Source: Gemmatimonadaceae bacterium
Lineage (GTDB): Bacteria; Gemmatimonadota; Gemmatimonadetes; Gemmatimonadales; Gemmatimonadaceae
Direction of reading: 5' to 3'
Assembly (NCBI GenBank): GCA_020851035.1
Contig: JADZDM010000012.1
Coordinates: forward strand, 303,021-367,020
Length of the DNA stretch: 64,000 bases
Part shown: one piece after another, positions 15,379-28,239 of the stretch
How positions within the stretch are numbered: the first letter of the stretch is position 1
Layout: every line of letters begins with the position of its first letter
Program-made: the position numbers and the translations under genes
The notes under the pieces: generated by a model
What the model saw: the letters and a program-made list of their open reading frames with translations, nothing else
Told to the model about the DNA's origin: nothing
Database searches by the model: none

Positions 15379-18342
15379 TCAGCGCGCGCCGCGTGTGCGC
15401 AGGCGTGCGAGCACCGTCGGGAAGTGCGCCATCTGCCGGCGCTGGTCGGTGGTGGGTGGCCCCCCGCCGCGCAGCACGGCGCCGTAGAGCGATCCCACGC
15501 GGTCCTGCAGTTCACGGGCCGTCTTCGCCAGCTCGGCATCACCCGCCCTCGTCTCACCGACGAAGCGGGCCACGTCGGCGTACAGCGCCGCCACGGTGTC
15601 GATCGCGGCGTTCCACTGCGCGCGCTGTGCGACGGTGAGGGTGACGCGCGGGTCGTCGGAGACCACCAGCGGGCGGTCCTGCACGCCGGTCCCGATCTGG
15701 AGCCGTACCGTGTAGCGTCCCGGTGCCACCCACCGTCCCGGCGGGGCACCCCGGGGCGCCTCATCGTCGTCGTCGCCGCTCGCGGCGGCCCCGGGCAGCG
15801 AGGGCAGGCGCAGGTTCCACGTGACGCGGTTCACGCCAGTCGCACGGGTCGGTGTCACCGTGGCCACCACGACCCCACGGACATCCCGGATCGTGATCGA
15901 GACCGAGTCGCTGCCGGCACCGTCGCGCAGCCAGTAGTCGATGATTGCGCCAGTGGGCGGATTCTCGCCGCGGAAGAGCATGTCCCCGGTGTGCGCCTTC
16001 GTGTTGGTGAGGCGCCGCGTCACCGCCGGCTGGATCGTGAAGAGGTGTGCCGGTGCGGCTGCCACCGACGGCACCAGTTCCTGCAGTGCGTTGACGTGGT
16101 CGAGGATCCAGATGCCGCGTGCGTGCGTCGCCACCACCAGGTCGTTCTCGCGCGGCTGCACCACGAAGTCGTTGATCGGCATGCGGGGCAGGCCCCGCAG
16201 TTCCTGCCACGAGGCGCCGGCATCGCGTGAGATGAACAGCCCCTGCTCGGTGCCGGCGTACAGCAGCCGCGGGTTCCGTGGATCCTCACGCACCACGTGG
16301 ATCACGAGGTTCCGCGGCAGGCTGGCGCCGACGTCGGTCCACGTGGCGCCGAAGTCGGTGGTGCGGAAGAGGTAGTTCGCGAAATCGTCGGCCTGGTGCC
16401 CATCGAAGGCGACGTAGGCCGCACCCGGCGCCGTGCGTGACGCCTCCACGTGTGCCACCCACGTGCCGGCCGGCACCCCGGGGATGTTGCTGCGCACGTT
16501 CTTCCACGTGCGCCCGCCATCCTGCGACACCTGCACGTTCCCGTCGTCCGTGCCGGCCCACACCACGCCGGCGCGCAACGGCGACTCGCTCAGCCCGGTC
16601 GTGCTCGGGAAGTACGACACGCCGTCGTCGAGCGAGAGGGTCGTGTCGCGTGGGAGCTGTCCCATGATGGCCAGCGACCGCCGATCGACACCCGTCGTGA
16701 GGTCGCCGAGCGACGTCCAGGTGGCGCCCCGGTTCGTCGACTTCCACACTTCGCGCATGCCGGCGTACAGTGTGTTGCGGTCATGCGGCGAGATGATCAA
16801 CGGTGAGTTCCATCCGGCGGGCATGATCTTGCTGCCCACCCGTGGTTCCGGCGCGCCCCAGTTCCCGAGCTTCGGCCCTTCACCCTCCCTCCCGACCGGC
16901 CGGATCTGGACACTTTCCAGCGTGCGCAGGTTCACGCGCGTGAGGCCGAGGTACTGCGAGCTGGAATAGACCGTCGTGTTGTCGGTCGTGTCGATGACGT
17001 TGTTGAAGCCGTCACCACCACCCACGCGAGTCCAGTCTTCGTTGAGCGGCCCCGGCGTGTTGTACGTGGCCGACGGGCCGCACCAGCTGCCGTTGTCCTG
17101 CAGGCCGGTGCAGACGAAGTAGGGCGAGGTCGTGCTCACGCTCACGTGGTACGGCTGCGAGACCGGGAGCGAGGTGACGTAGAGCCACTTCACACCGCGA
17201 TCGTACGAGATGCCCACGCCGCCGTCATCGGCCTTGATCAGGTGGCGTGAGTCGCGCGGGTCGATCCAGACCATCCGGTCATCACCGTGCAGCGTCTGGC
17301 GCGGCGAGCGCCACGTCTTGCCGCTGTCGTCGCTCACGGACCACTGCATCGCGTAGAGGCGGCTCTGGTCGGACGGGTCGATGCGGAGCTGGCTCGAGTA
17401 GGCGGGCCGCGGGTTCCAGTCGCTCATGAAGCGCCACGTCTCGCCGCGGTCCTCCGACCGGTACACGCCGCCCAGCCGCTTGTCGTACGACACGCTCGAC
17501 GTGTAGCGCAGCCCCTTCTCCACGCTCACGTACACGACCCGCGGATCGCGGCGGTAGATCGAGATCGAGATGCGGCCGACGGTGCCGTCGGGGAGCCCGT
17601 TGGTGAGCGGCGTCCAGGTGGCACCACCATCGGTGGACTTGTGCAGCCCGCTGCCCGGCCCGCCGCCGACGAACCCGAACGGTGTGCGCCGGTGCTGGTA
17701 CAGCGCGGCGTACACGATGCGCGGATCCGCGGGGTCGACGGCGACGTCCACCACGCCGGTGTTCTCGTCGCGGGTCAGGATCGGCGTCCAGGTGCGGCCG
17801 CCATCGGTCGTCTTGAACAGGCCGCGTTCCGGGTTCGGGCCCCAGAGGTGACCGGGCGACGCGACGTAGACGATGTCCGAGTTCGTCGGGTCCACCACGA
17901 TGCGGGCGATGCGGGCGGTGTTGCGCAGTCCCGTGTTCACCCAGGTGACCCCGCCATCGGTGGACTTGTAGACACCGTCACCCCAGCCGGAACTCTGCCG
18001 GTTGGTGGCCTCGCCGGTGCCGACCCAGATGATCCGTGGATCACGCTGGTCCACCGTCACCGTGCCGATCGAGTTCACCGACTGGTTCTCGAACACCACC
18101 TTCCAGGTGATGCCATTGTCGGTCGTCTTCCAGAGTCCGCCGGTGGCGGCGGCCGCATAGAACTCGTACGGGTTCGACTCGTTGACGGCGATCTCCGTGA
18201 TCCGGCCGCTCATCGTGGCGGGGCCGATCGAGCGGAATCGCAGGCGGGCGAGGGGATCGGGCGTCCCGGCGGCCGGGCCCTGCGCGTGCAGGGGCGCCGT
18301 GAGGCACAGGAGCGCGATGGCACAGTGGCGTCGCATGGTCAT
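15379..18342 (-). CDS. Secreted VPS10/sortilin-type Asp-box (BNR) repeat protein
   Basis: A 987-residue exported protein. From the ATG at 18342 (or 18336) the N-terminus is a signal peptide, MRRHCAIALLCLTAPLHAQG, with probable cleavage after HA. About the first 650 residues are repeated Asp-box hairpins of the form TDGG-x-TW (for example TTDNGITW, STDGGVTW, TTDGGRTW, STDGGATW, SQDGGRTW), spaced with 'DPRIVYV' strands. This is a beta-propeller like sortilin/VPS10 and xyloglucanase-type proteins. After residue 800 comes a beta-rich domain and an Arg-rich helix. Glycosidase activity is often annotated for such proteins but no catalytic residues can be picked out here; a binding role is equally likely. 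Divergent from the APC permease. Confidence 0.88.
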   Translation of the reverse strand: MTMRRHCAIALLCLTAPLHAQGPAAGTPDPLARLRFRSIGPATMSGRITEIAVNESNPYEFYAAAATGGLWKTTDNGITWKVVFENQSVNSIGTVTVDQRDPRIIWVGTGEATNRQSSGWGDGVYKSTDGGVTWVNTGLRNTARIARIVVDPTNSDIVYVASPGHLWGPNPERGLFKTTDGGRTWTPILTRDENTGVVDVAVDPADPRIVYAALYQHRRTPFGFVGGGPGSGLHKSTDGGATWTPLTNGLPDGTVGRISISIYRRDPRVVYVSVEKGLRYTSSVSYDKRLGGVYRSEDRGETWRFMSDWNPRPAYSSQLRIDPSDQSRLYAMQWSVSDDSGKTWRSPRQTLHGDDRMVWIDPRDSRHLIKADDGGVGISYDRGVKWLYVTSLPVSQPYHVSVSTTSPYFVCTGLQDNGSWCGPSATYNTPGPLNEDWTRVGGGDGFNNVIDTTDNTTVYSSSQYLGLTRVNLRTLESVQIRPVGREGEGPKLGNWGAPEPRVGSKIMPAGWNSPLIISPHDRNTLYAGMREVWKSTNRGATWTSLGDLTTGVDRRSLAIMGQLPRDTTLSLDDGVSYFPSTTGLSESPLRAGVVWAGTDDGNVQVSQDGGRTWKNVRSNIPGVPAGTWVAHVEASRTAPGAAYVAFDGHQADDFANYLFRTTDFGATWTDVGASLPRNLVIHVVREDPRNPRLLYAGTEQGLFISRDAGASWQELRGLPRMPINDFVVQPRENDLVVATHARGIWILDHVNALQELVPSVAAAPAHLFTIQPAVTRRLTNTKAHTGDMLFRGENPPTGAIIDYWLRDGAGSDSVSITIRDVRGVVVATVTPTRATGVNRVTWNLRLPSLPGAAASGDDDDEAPRGAPPGRWVAPGRYTVRLQIGTGVQDRPLVVSDDPRVTLTVAQRAQWNAAIDTVAALYADVARFVGETRAGDAELAKTARELQDRVGSLYGAVLRGGGPPTTDQRRQMAHFPTVLARLRTRGAR

Positions 18343-18473
18343 GGCAGCGGGTGGGGAGCGGTGCGGGCGTCGTGGGCGCACACCCACGCACTCAAGCACG
18401 CGCGGGATCGTCGTCCTGTCCAGCGATGGTCTACGGGGCACCCGCGGCACTCGCTGGGAGGCGCGCCGGTCGC

Positions 18474-18479
18474 TACGCT
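18474..18479 (+). promoter_or_regulatory. -10 element of the APC permease gene (leaderless spacing)
   Basis: TACGCT at 18474-18479 ends 6 nt before the ATG at 18486, the same distance as before recJ, uvrA2 and dapE. The -35 position 17 nt upstream (TCGCTG) is poor. Confidence 0.35.
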
Positions 18480-18485
18480 GTGCGC

Positions 18486-19865
18486 ATGCCGTCACCCACG
18501 CCCCCTGCGCGCCACGTCCCCGAGGCCGGCTACGCGCGCCAGCTCGGCCTGTTCTCCGCCACGATGATGGTGGTCGGCGGCATCATCGGGGCGGGGATCT
18601 TCCTCAACCCGGCCATCGTGGCCCAGCGGGTGGGCACCGGTCCGGCGATCATCGCGACCTGGGGGCTCGGTGCGCTGATCGCGATCGTGGGGGCCTTCGT
18701 GTTCGCGGAGCTCGGCGCGCGCGCCCCGAAGGCCGGTGGCGGCTACGTCTACCTGCGCGATGCGTTCGGGGCGTTCCCCGCCTTCCTCTATGGCTGGGCG
18801 CTGTTCCTGATGATCTCGACCGGCGCCATCGCTGCCGTGGCGATGACCTTCGCGAACTACGCCGCGGCCACCTTCGGCCTCACGCCGGCATGGACGACGC
18901 CCCTCGCCGTCGGCGCGATCGTCCTGCTCACGCTCGTGAACGTCGCCGGTGTGCGGCCCGGGGCGATCACGCAGAACGTGGCGACGATGCTGAAGCTGGG
19001 TGCGATCGCGTTCCTGGTGGTCGCGGCCTTCATCGCACCAGATGCCGGCGACACTGCGCCGACGATCCTCGCCTCCGCCGCCCCCGCCGTGCCGGCGGGT
19101 GTCACGGCCTGGGTCCTGGCTGTCGGTGCCGCGCTCGTCCCCGTGCTGTTCGCCTTCGGGGGCTGGCAGCAGACGAACTTCATCGCCGAGGAGCTGCGCG
19201 ACCCGCAGCGGGACCTGCCGCGTGCGCTGGTGCTCGGCGTGCTGATCGTGGTGGCCGCGTACCTGCTGGTGAACATCGCCTACCTGCGTGCACTCGGCGT
19301 CGGCGGGCTGGCGACCAGCACGGCACCGGCCGCTGACACCGTCGGCGTGCTGCTGGGTGAGCGCGGCCGCGCACTGATCGGCGCCGGCATCATGGTGTCG
19401 ACCTTCGGCTTCCTCAACCTCGTGATCCTGGTCACCCCGCGTGTCTACCAGGCGATGGCGGCCGATGGCGTCTTCTTCGCGCGGATGGCGCGTGTGCACC
19501 CGCGCACGCGCACACCGGTGGCCGCGCTCACCGGACAGGCCGTGTGGGCCGTGGTGCTGCTGTTCTCCGGCAGCTACGGCCAGCTGCTCGACTACGTCGT
19601 GTTCGCGGACTGGGTGTTCTTCGGCGCGACCGCCGCGACGCTGTTCGTCTACCGGGCGCGCGAACGGCGCGGCGAGGTGCCGCACACCACGGTGCGCGCC
19701 GTGGGCCATCCGGTGTCCACCACGCTCTTCCTCGCGGCCGCTGCCTACGTCATCGTCGGGTCGGTGCTCTCGAATCCGGTGAACGCGGCGAAGGGCACGG
19801 CACTGCTGGCGCTCGGATGGCCGGCGTTCGCCTGGTGGCGGCGGGGCGCGGCGGTCGGCACCTGA
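18486..19865 (+). CDS. APC-family amino acid permease
   Basis: A 459-residue integral membrane transporter of the amino acid-polyamine-organocation superfamily, about 12 hydrophobic helices. It has the family N-terminal signature: GLFSATMMVVGGIIGAGIF (helix 1 with the unwound GxG region), followed by AELGARAPKAGGGYVYLRDAFG and the conserved helix 6 FAFGGWQQTNFIAEELRDPQ. This combination is typical of the LAT-like branch of the family (antiporters or H+ symporters of neutral amino acids); the substrate cannot be read from sequence. It ends 3 bp from the end of the convergent NRPS/PKS operon and might supply or export its amino acid, though nothing in the sequence proves a link. Confidence 0.9.
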   Translation: MPSPTPPARHVPEAGYARQLGLFSATMMVVGGIIGAGIFLNPAIVAQRVGTGPAIIATWGLGALIAIVGAFVFAELGARAPKAGGGYVYLRDAFGAFPAFLYGWALFLMISTGAIAAVAMTFANYAAATFGLTPAWTTPLAVGAIVLLTLVNVAGVRPGAITQNVATMLKLGAIAFLVVAAFIAPDAGDTAPTILASAAPAVPAGVTAWVLAVGAALVPVLFAFGGWQQTNFIAEELRDPQRDLPRALVLGVLIVVAAYLLVNIAYLRALGVGGLATSTAPAADTVGVLLGERGRALIGAGIMVSTFGFLNLVILVTPRVYQAMAADGVFFARMARVHPRTRTPVAALTGQAVWAVVLLFSGSYGQLLDYVVFADWVFFGATAATLFVYRARERRGEVPHTTVRAVGHPVSTTLFLAAAAYVIVGSVLSNPVNAAKGTALLALGWPAFAWWRRGAAVGT

Positions 19866-19868
19866 CCG

Positions 19869-23477
<3,609 letters not shown>

Positions 23478-23480
23478 CTG

Positions 23481-26400
23481 TCACTCATGCGTGGCATCCG
23501 GCACCCCGAGCATCGCAAGCTGTTGCTGCATCATCGTCAACTGGCACTGTATCGCACGTTCGATGTCCGTGACGGCGAGGCTCCACTGCGGCAGGCGCGG
23601 TGGCGCAGTCGGTTCGGACGGCACCGGCGGCGGCGCCACCACGTGCGGGCGCGGCACGTCGCGCGCCACCGTGACGCCAGTGTCGGCCGGCCCGAGCCAG
23701 CAACGCACCCGCTCGAATGGCGTGGTGGGCAGCAGTACGCGGCGGTGCTGCATCAGGTGCGGCGCATCGGCATCGATGCCCGCCAGCCAGAGCCGGCCGA
23801 CGGCCAGCGCCAGGGCCTCGGTGGCCGGCATGCCGCCGTCACCGAGACTGCTCACGCCGATGAACGCCGGACCGTCGGCGGGGAGGTGCTCGTGCACCAT
23901 CGACGACAGCGTGGAGCCGGGCCCGACCTCGAGGAAGAGCGTGTCCGATTCGGCCTGCGCCGCCACCACGGCTGTGCCCACGTTGCGGGCCGTCTCGCGG
24001 AGATGCAGCACCCAGTAGGCTGGATCCGTCGCCTCGGCGTCGGTCAGCCATGCGCCGGTGAGCGTCGATGAGATCTTGATGCGGGGCGCGGCGAGCGGCA
24101 CGGCGCGCAGCGCGGACTCGAGCCGTGCCTGCATGGCGGCCACTTCGCTGGTGGACACCTTGCCGGCCAGCGTGGCGGCATCCGCGTCCAGCAGGCGCCC
24201 GCGGGCCGCCGCGATGCGTGCCCCCTCCTCGAGTGGCATCACGCCGGCGATGACTGCTGCCGCCAGCTCACCCACGGAGTGCCCGAGCAGCGCGTCGAAG
24301 ACCAGCCCGCGCGACTGCCACAGTGCGGCCACGGCCACGTCGAGTGCGAACACGGCCAGCGCCTGGCCGGCCGCCGTGCGCACGCGCGTGCGGCGGCCAT
24401 TCAGGATCCCGTTGAACTCGGGCACATCGGGGACGGTCGCCAGGATGGTGTCGAACACGTCCCGCACCGCCGGCTCGGCGTAGTAGAGCGCGGTGCTCGC
24501 GAGGTCCACATGCGGGCTCCCGCCTGGCAGGCAGGCGATGATCCGCGGCCGCGTCACCGGGCGCGTGCCCTCCGCGCGCGAGGGATGCACGGCGCGCGAC
24601 AGTGCGACGGCGGCCTCGGCACCGGTGGTCGCGACGACACAGAGTCGGTGCGCGAAGGCGGTCCGGCCGCTGCGCAGCGTGGCGGCCACGTCGGAAAGGT
24701 CCAGCGACGGATGCGTCACCAGGTGTGCGGCAAGCTGGCGCGCCGACTCTGCCAGCGCCGATGGACTCCGCCCCGAGACCCGCAGGAGCTGCGGTGCGGT
24801 GCTGGGCTCGGGCATCTCCACCCGTGGTGCCTCCTCCATGATGACGTGTGCATTGGTGCCACCGACGCCGAACGAGCTGACGCCGGCGCGGCGTGGCCGC
24901 TCCGTGCGGGGCCAGCGCGACGGTGTTGCATTCACCACGAACGGTGACCCCGCGAAGTCGATCTGCGGATTCGGCTCGTGGAAGTGCAGCGTGGCCGGCA
25001 GCAGTTCATGCGAGAGCGAGAGCGCCGTCTTGATCGCGCCCACCGCACCGGCGGCGGTGACCATGTGCCCGATGTTGCTCTTCACCGACCCGATGCGGCA
25101 GAAGCCCGTGTCGCTGGTGCCGTGCGCGCCGCGCCGGAACGCGCGCGTCAGCCCCTCGATCTCCACCGGATCGCCGAGCGGCGTCGCCGTGCCGTGGGCC
25201 TCGACATACGAGATCGACCGTGCATCGGTGCCGGCGTCGGCGAGGGCCGCGGCGATCACCGACGCCTGGCCCTCGATGCTCGGCGCCGTGAAGCTCGCCT
25301 TCCGTCCGCCATCGTTGTTGACCGCGGCGCCGCTGATGACGGCATGCACCTGGTCACCGTCGGCGATCGCCGCCGAGAGCCGCTTCAGCAGCACCAGCGC
25401 GCCGCCGTCACCGAACACCGTCCCGGTGGCCGCGGCATCGAAGGGACGCGTGGTGCCGTCCTGCGAGAGCATCGCGCCCTCGACGTACAGGTGCCCGCTC
25501 CGCGGCGGGCAGGTGATCGCGGCGCCGCCCGCAAGCGCCATCGTGCAGTGTCCGGCGCGCAGGCTGTCCACTGCCTGCACGATCGCCACCAGGCCGGTGG
25601 AGCAGGCCGTGTGCACGCTGACCGCGGGGCCGCACAGGTCGAGCCGATGGGCAATGCGCGACGCGACGTAGTCCTTGTCCGTCGCCACCGTCGCAGTGAA
25701 CTCGCCGACGCGCGCCACCAGCCCGGCATCCGCGAACACATGGCGGCGCGCGTAGTCGCCGCTGTAGACGCCCGCGAAGACGCCCACGCGCTGGCCTTCG
25801 TCCATCGTCCGGTCCGGCGCATAGCCTGCCCGTTCCAGGCATTCCCAGGCCAGCTCCAGCAGCAGCCGTTGCTGCGGATCGGTCATCTCCGCATCGCGCT
25901 GGGACATGCCGAAGAATCCGGGATCGAATCCCGCCGGGTCACGCAGGATGCTCCGCGCAGCCACGTAGGCGCTGTCGGATCGCAGCGAGGCCGGCACGCT
26001 CGCGTCCAGCTCCTCCGGCGTGAAGCGCGTGACGGAGTCCGTGCCGTCCACGAGGTTCTGCCAGAACGCCTCGACGGTGTCGGCACCGGGGAGCCGGAGC
26101 GCCATGCCGACCACCGCGATCGGCTCGTGGGGAGACACGCCCTCTCGGTCGTGCGACTGCACCGCGGGCGCGACCGGTGCCTCCCGCTCGGCCTCGAGGG
26201 CCCATGCCAGTGCGGACGCCGATGCGCTGGTGAACAGCGCTCCCGGCGTGACCCGCCGCGCCAGCGTGCGTTCCAGCGCCGCCACGGCCTGCACGGCGAG
26301 CAGCGAATCCCCACCCAGCTCGAAGAAGTTGTCGTGCCGGCCGACGCGATCGAGTTGCAGTCGTTCTGCGAAGACATCGCAGCAGGCGGTTTCCACGGCA

Positions 26401-28148
26401 CCCACCGGCGCCTCGTAGGCCGTGGGGATCTCCGGCCGCGCGCGATCCGGGGCGGGAAGGGCACGATGATCTAGCTTGCCGTTGCTGTTCATCGGCAGCG
26501 CCGCCAGCGTCACGAACGCCGACGGCACCATGTACTCCGGCAGCGATGTCATGAGGTGCCGGCGCAGGGCCGCGTGCGTGGCGCCACCCGGCGATGGCAC
26601 GACGTACGCCACCAGCCGTGGCTCGCGTCCCGGCGAGCGGTGCGCGATGACGGCGCAGGTGGCCACGCCGCCATGGCCGGCCAGCGTGGCCTCGATTTCA
26701 CCGAGCTCGATGCGGAACCCGCGGATCTTCACCTGCTGGTCCATGCGGCCCAGGTACTCCACCTCACCTTCGGTCGTCCAGCGGGCAATGTCACCGGTGC
26801 GGTAGAGGCGCTGGGGACCGAGTGCCGCATGCCCGTCCCAGGTCACGAAGCGCTCGGCGGTCAGTGCGTCTCGCCGCAGGTATCCCCGCGCGAGACATGC
26901 GCCGCCGACATGCAGTTCTCCAGGCTCGCCGGGAGCCACGGGCCGCTGGAGCGCATCGAGGATGTAGAACCGCGTGTCGGGCAGCGGCACGCCGATCAGG
27001 CTGCCCCGGCGCGCGTCGACGTCCGCCTGGCGCAGGCGCTTGTGCGAGACGTAGACCGTCGCCTCGGTGGGCCCGTACATGTTCACCAGGTGCGGTGTCT
27101 CATCGCCGTAGACGGCCATCCACGCCCGCAGCGACTGGAGCTCGAGTGCCTCGCCGGCCAGCACGATCCGCCGCAGCGCCAGCGTGGCGGGCACGCGGCG
27201 CTCCGTCGCGACCACCGAGAGCTGCTTGAACGCCGACGGGGTCTGGCAGAGGATCGTGACCTGTTCCCGTTCCAGCAACGCCAGCAGCAGGTCCGGCGTG
27301 CGGGCCGTCTCCTGCGTCACCACCACCACGCGCGCCCCATGCAGCCACGCACCCCAGATCTCGAACACGGACACGTCGAACGCGTGCGAGTGGAACTGCG
27401 CGACGGCATCCGCAGGCCCGAGCGCGAACCACGGCGCCGTCGCCGCGAAGAGTCGGAGCACCGCACCGTGCGTGACCTCGCACCCCTTCGGAGTGCCGGT
27501 CGACCCCGACGTGAAGATGACGTACGCCAGCGACTCGGCGCCGGCCAGCGGCATCGGGTTGTTCGACGGGCGCGTCCCGATCACGTACGAATCGTGATCG
27601 AGCCGCACCTGCTCGGCGGCGTCCGGGTCGAGCAGCCCGGCGCTGGCGGTGCTCGTGACCACCAGCGGCGCCCGGGCATCGCGCAGGATGAAGGTCGTGC
27701 GCTCGCGTGGGTAGGTGAGGTCGAGCGGCAGGTACGCCGCTCCGGACTTCACGATGCCAAGCATGCCGACGAGCAGGTCCGTGCCGCGTTCGATGAACAG
27801 GCCGACGACCGTCTCGGCGACGACCCCCCGTGCGCGGAGGTGGTGCGCGAGCTGGTTCGCGCGGCGGTTGAGCGCGTCGTACGTCAGCGACCTCCCCTCG
27901 CACACCACCGCGATCGCATCCGGCGTGCGGGCGGCCTGCTGCTCGAAGTGCACCGCGAGCGAGATCCCACCCGCGAACACGGCGCCGGCGCCGCTCCACT
28001 GGTCGAGGATGCGCCGCAGCGCCTCGCCCTCCGCAGGAGTGCCGTTGATGTGGTCGTCGGGGGCTGCGCTGCGCTGCGTCGGGGGGGTGACCCCGTCGCG
28101 GTCGGCCTGGTCGATCATGCGGTGCGGTGCGGAGTGGGTGGTGGGCAA
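23481..28148 (-). CDS. Hybrid NRPS/PKS: A - PCP - KS - degenerate AT
   Basis: A 1555-residue megasynthase subunit. Residues ~50-550 are an adenylation domain (FTSGSTGTPKG, NMYGPTEATVYV, YRTGD, NGKLDHRALP) that activates an amino acid as AMP ester. My hand-aligned specificity code is D-V-F-C-V-A-M-V-Y-K, which I cannot assign. A carrier domain (LGGDSL, ~612) and a ketosynthase follow. The KS has its full catalytic set: TACSTG (~848), VEAHGTATPLGDP (~982), KSNIGHM (~1021). The acyltransferase region (~1205-1440) keeps GHSVGE but has PGGS instead of PGQG and lacks about 58 residues, including the HAFHS histidine, so it should be inactive. No condensation domain, hence a loading plus one extension module. 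The frame opens at a TTG (28148); ATG at 28118 is the more likely start. Confidence 0.9.
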   Translation of the reverse strand: MPTTHSAPHRMIDQADRDGVTPPTQRSAAPDDHINGTPAEGEALRRILDQWSGAGAVFAGGISLAVHFEQQAARTPDAIAVVCEGRSLTYDALNRRANQLAHHLRARGVVAETVVGLFIERGTDLLVGMLGIVKSGAAYLPLDLTYPRERTTFILRDARAPLVVTSTASAGLLDPDAAEQVRLDHDSYVIGTRPSNNPMPLAGAESLAYVIFTSGSTGTPKGCEVTHGAVLRLFAATAPWFALGPADAVAQFHSHAFDVSVFEIWGAWLHGARVVVVTQETARTPDLLLALLEREQVTILCQTPSAFKQLSVVATERRVPATLALRRIVLAGEALELQSLRAWMAVYGDETPHLVNMYGPTEATVYVSHKRLRQADVDARRGSLIGVPLPDTRFYILDALQRPVAPGEPGELHVGGACLARGYLRRDALTAERFVTWDGHAALGPQRLYRTGDIARWTTEGEVEYLGRMDQQVKIRGFRIELGEIEATLAGHGGVATCAVIAHRSPGREPRLVAYVVPSPGGATHAALRRHLMTSLPEYMVPSAFVTLAALPMNSNGKLDHRALPAPDRARPEIPTAYEAPVGAVETACCDVFAERLQLDRVGRHDNFFELGGDSLLAVQAVAALERTLARRVTPGALFTSASASALAWALEAEREAPVAPAVQSHDREGVSPHEPIAVVGMALRLPGADTVEAFWQNLVDGTDSVTRFTPEELDASVPASLRSDSAYVAARSILRDPAGFDPGFFGMSQRDAEMTDPQQRLLLELAWECLERAGYAPDRTMDEGQRVGVFAGVYSGDYARRHVFADAGLVARVGEFTATVATDKDYVASRIAHRLDLCGPAVSVHTACSTGLVAIVQAVDSLRAGHCTMALAGGAAITCPPRSGHLYVEGAMLSQDGTTRPFDAAATGTVFGDGGALVLLKRLSAAIADGDQVHAVISGAAVNNDGGRKASFTAPSIEGQASVIAAALADAGTDARSISYVEAHGTATPLGDPVEIEGLTRAFRRGAHGTSDTGFCRIGSVKSNIGHMVTAAGAVGAIKTALSLSHELLPATLHFHEPNPQIDFAGSPFVVNATPSRWPRTERPRRAGVSSFGVGGTNAHVIMEEAPRVEMPEPSTAPQLLRVSGRSPSALAESARQLAAHLVTHPSLDLSDVAATLRSGRTAFAHRLCVVATTGAEAAVALSRAVHPSRAEGTRPVTRPRIIACLPGGSPHVDLASTALYYAEPAVRDVFDTILATVPDVPEFNGILNGRRTRVRTAAGQALAVFALDVAVAALWQSRGLVFDALLGHSVGELAAAVIAGVMPLEEGARIAAARGRLLDADAATLAGKVSTSEVAAMQARLESALRAVPLAAPRIKISSTLTGAWLTDAEATDPAYWVLHLRETARNVGTAVVAAQAESDTLFLEVGPGSTLSSMVHEHLPADGPAFIGVSSLGDGGMPATEALALAVGRLWLAGIDADAPHLMQHRRVLLPTTPFERVRCWLGPADTGVTVARDVPRPHVVAPPPVPSEPTAPPRLPQWSLAVTDIERAIQCQLTMMQQQLAMLGVPDATHE

Positions 28149-28239
28149 GCGCCATCACCGGGGCCTGGCGACGCCGGAGGCGGCGCGGGTCATCCCCGAG
28201 CGGTGGGCTCAGGTGCATGACGAGTCAGGCCCGCATCCG

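Noticed and set aside
15301..18567. Plus-strand open frames across the Asp-box protein gene
   Set aside because: They mirror the Asp-box gene on the minus strand and show no signature of their own.
23481..28148. Assigning the amino acid activated by the adenylation domain
   Set aside because: The hand-derived code D-V-F-C-V-A-M-V-Y-K does not match a code I can name with confidence; a predictor such as NRPyS/SANDPUMA is needed.
24978..28220. Plus-strand open frames opposite the NRPS/PKS gene (498 and 554 codons)
   Set aside because: Arg/His-rich antisense translations; the minus strand has complete A, PCP and KS domains.
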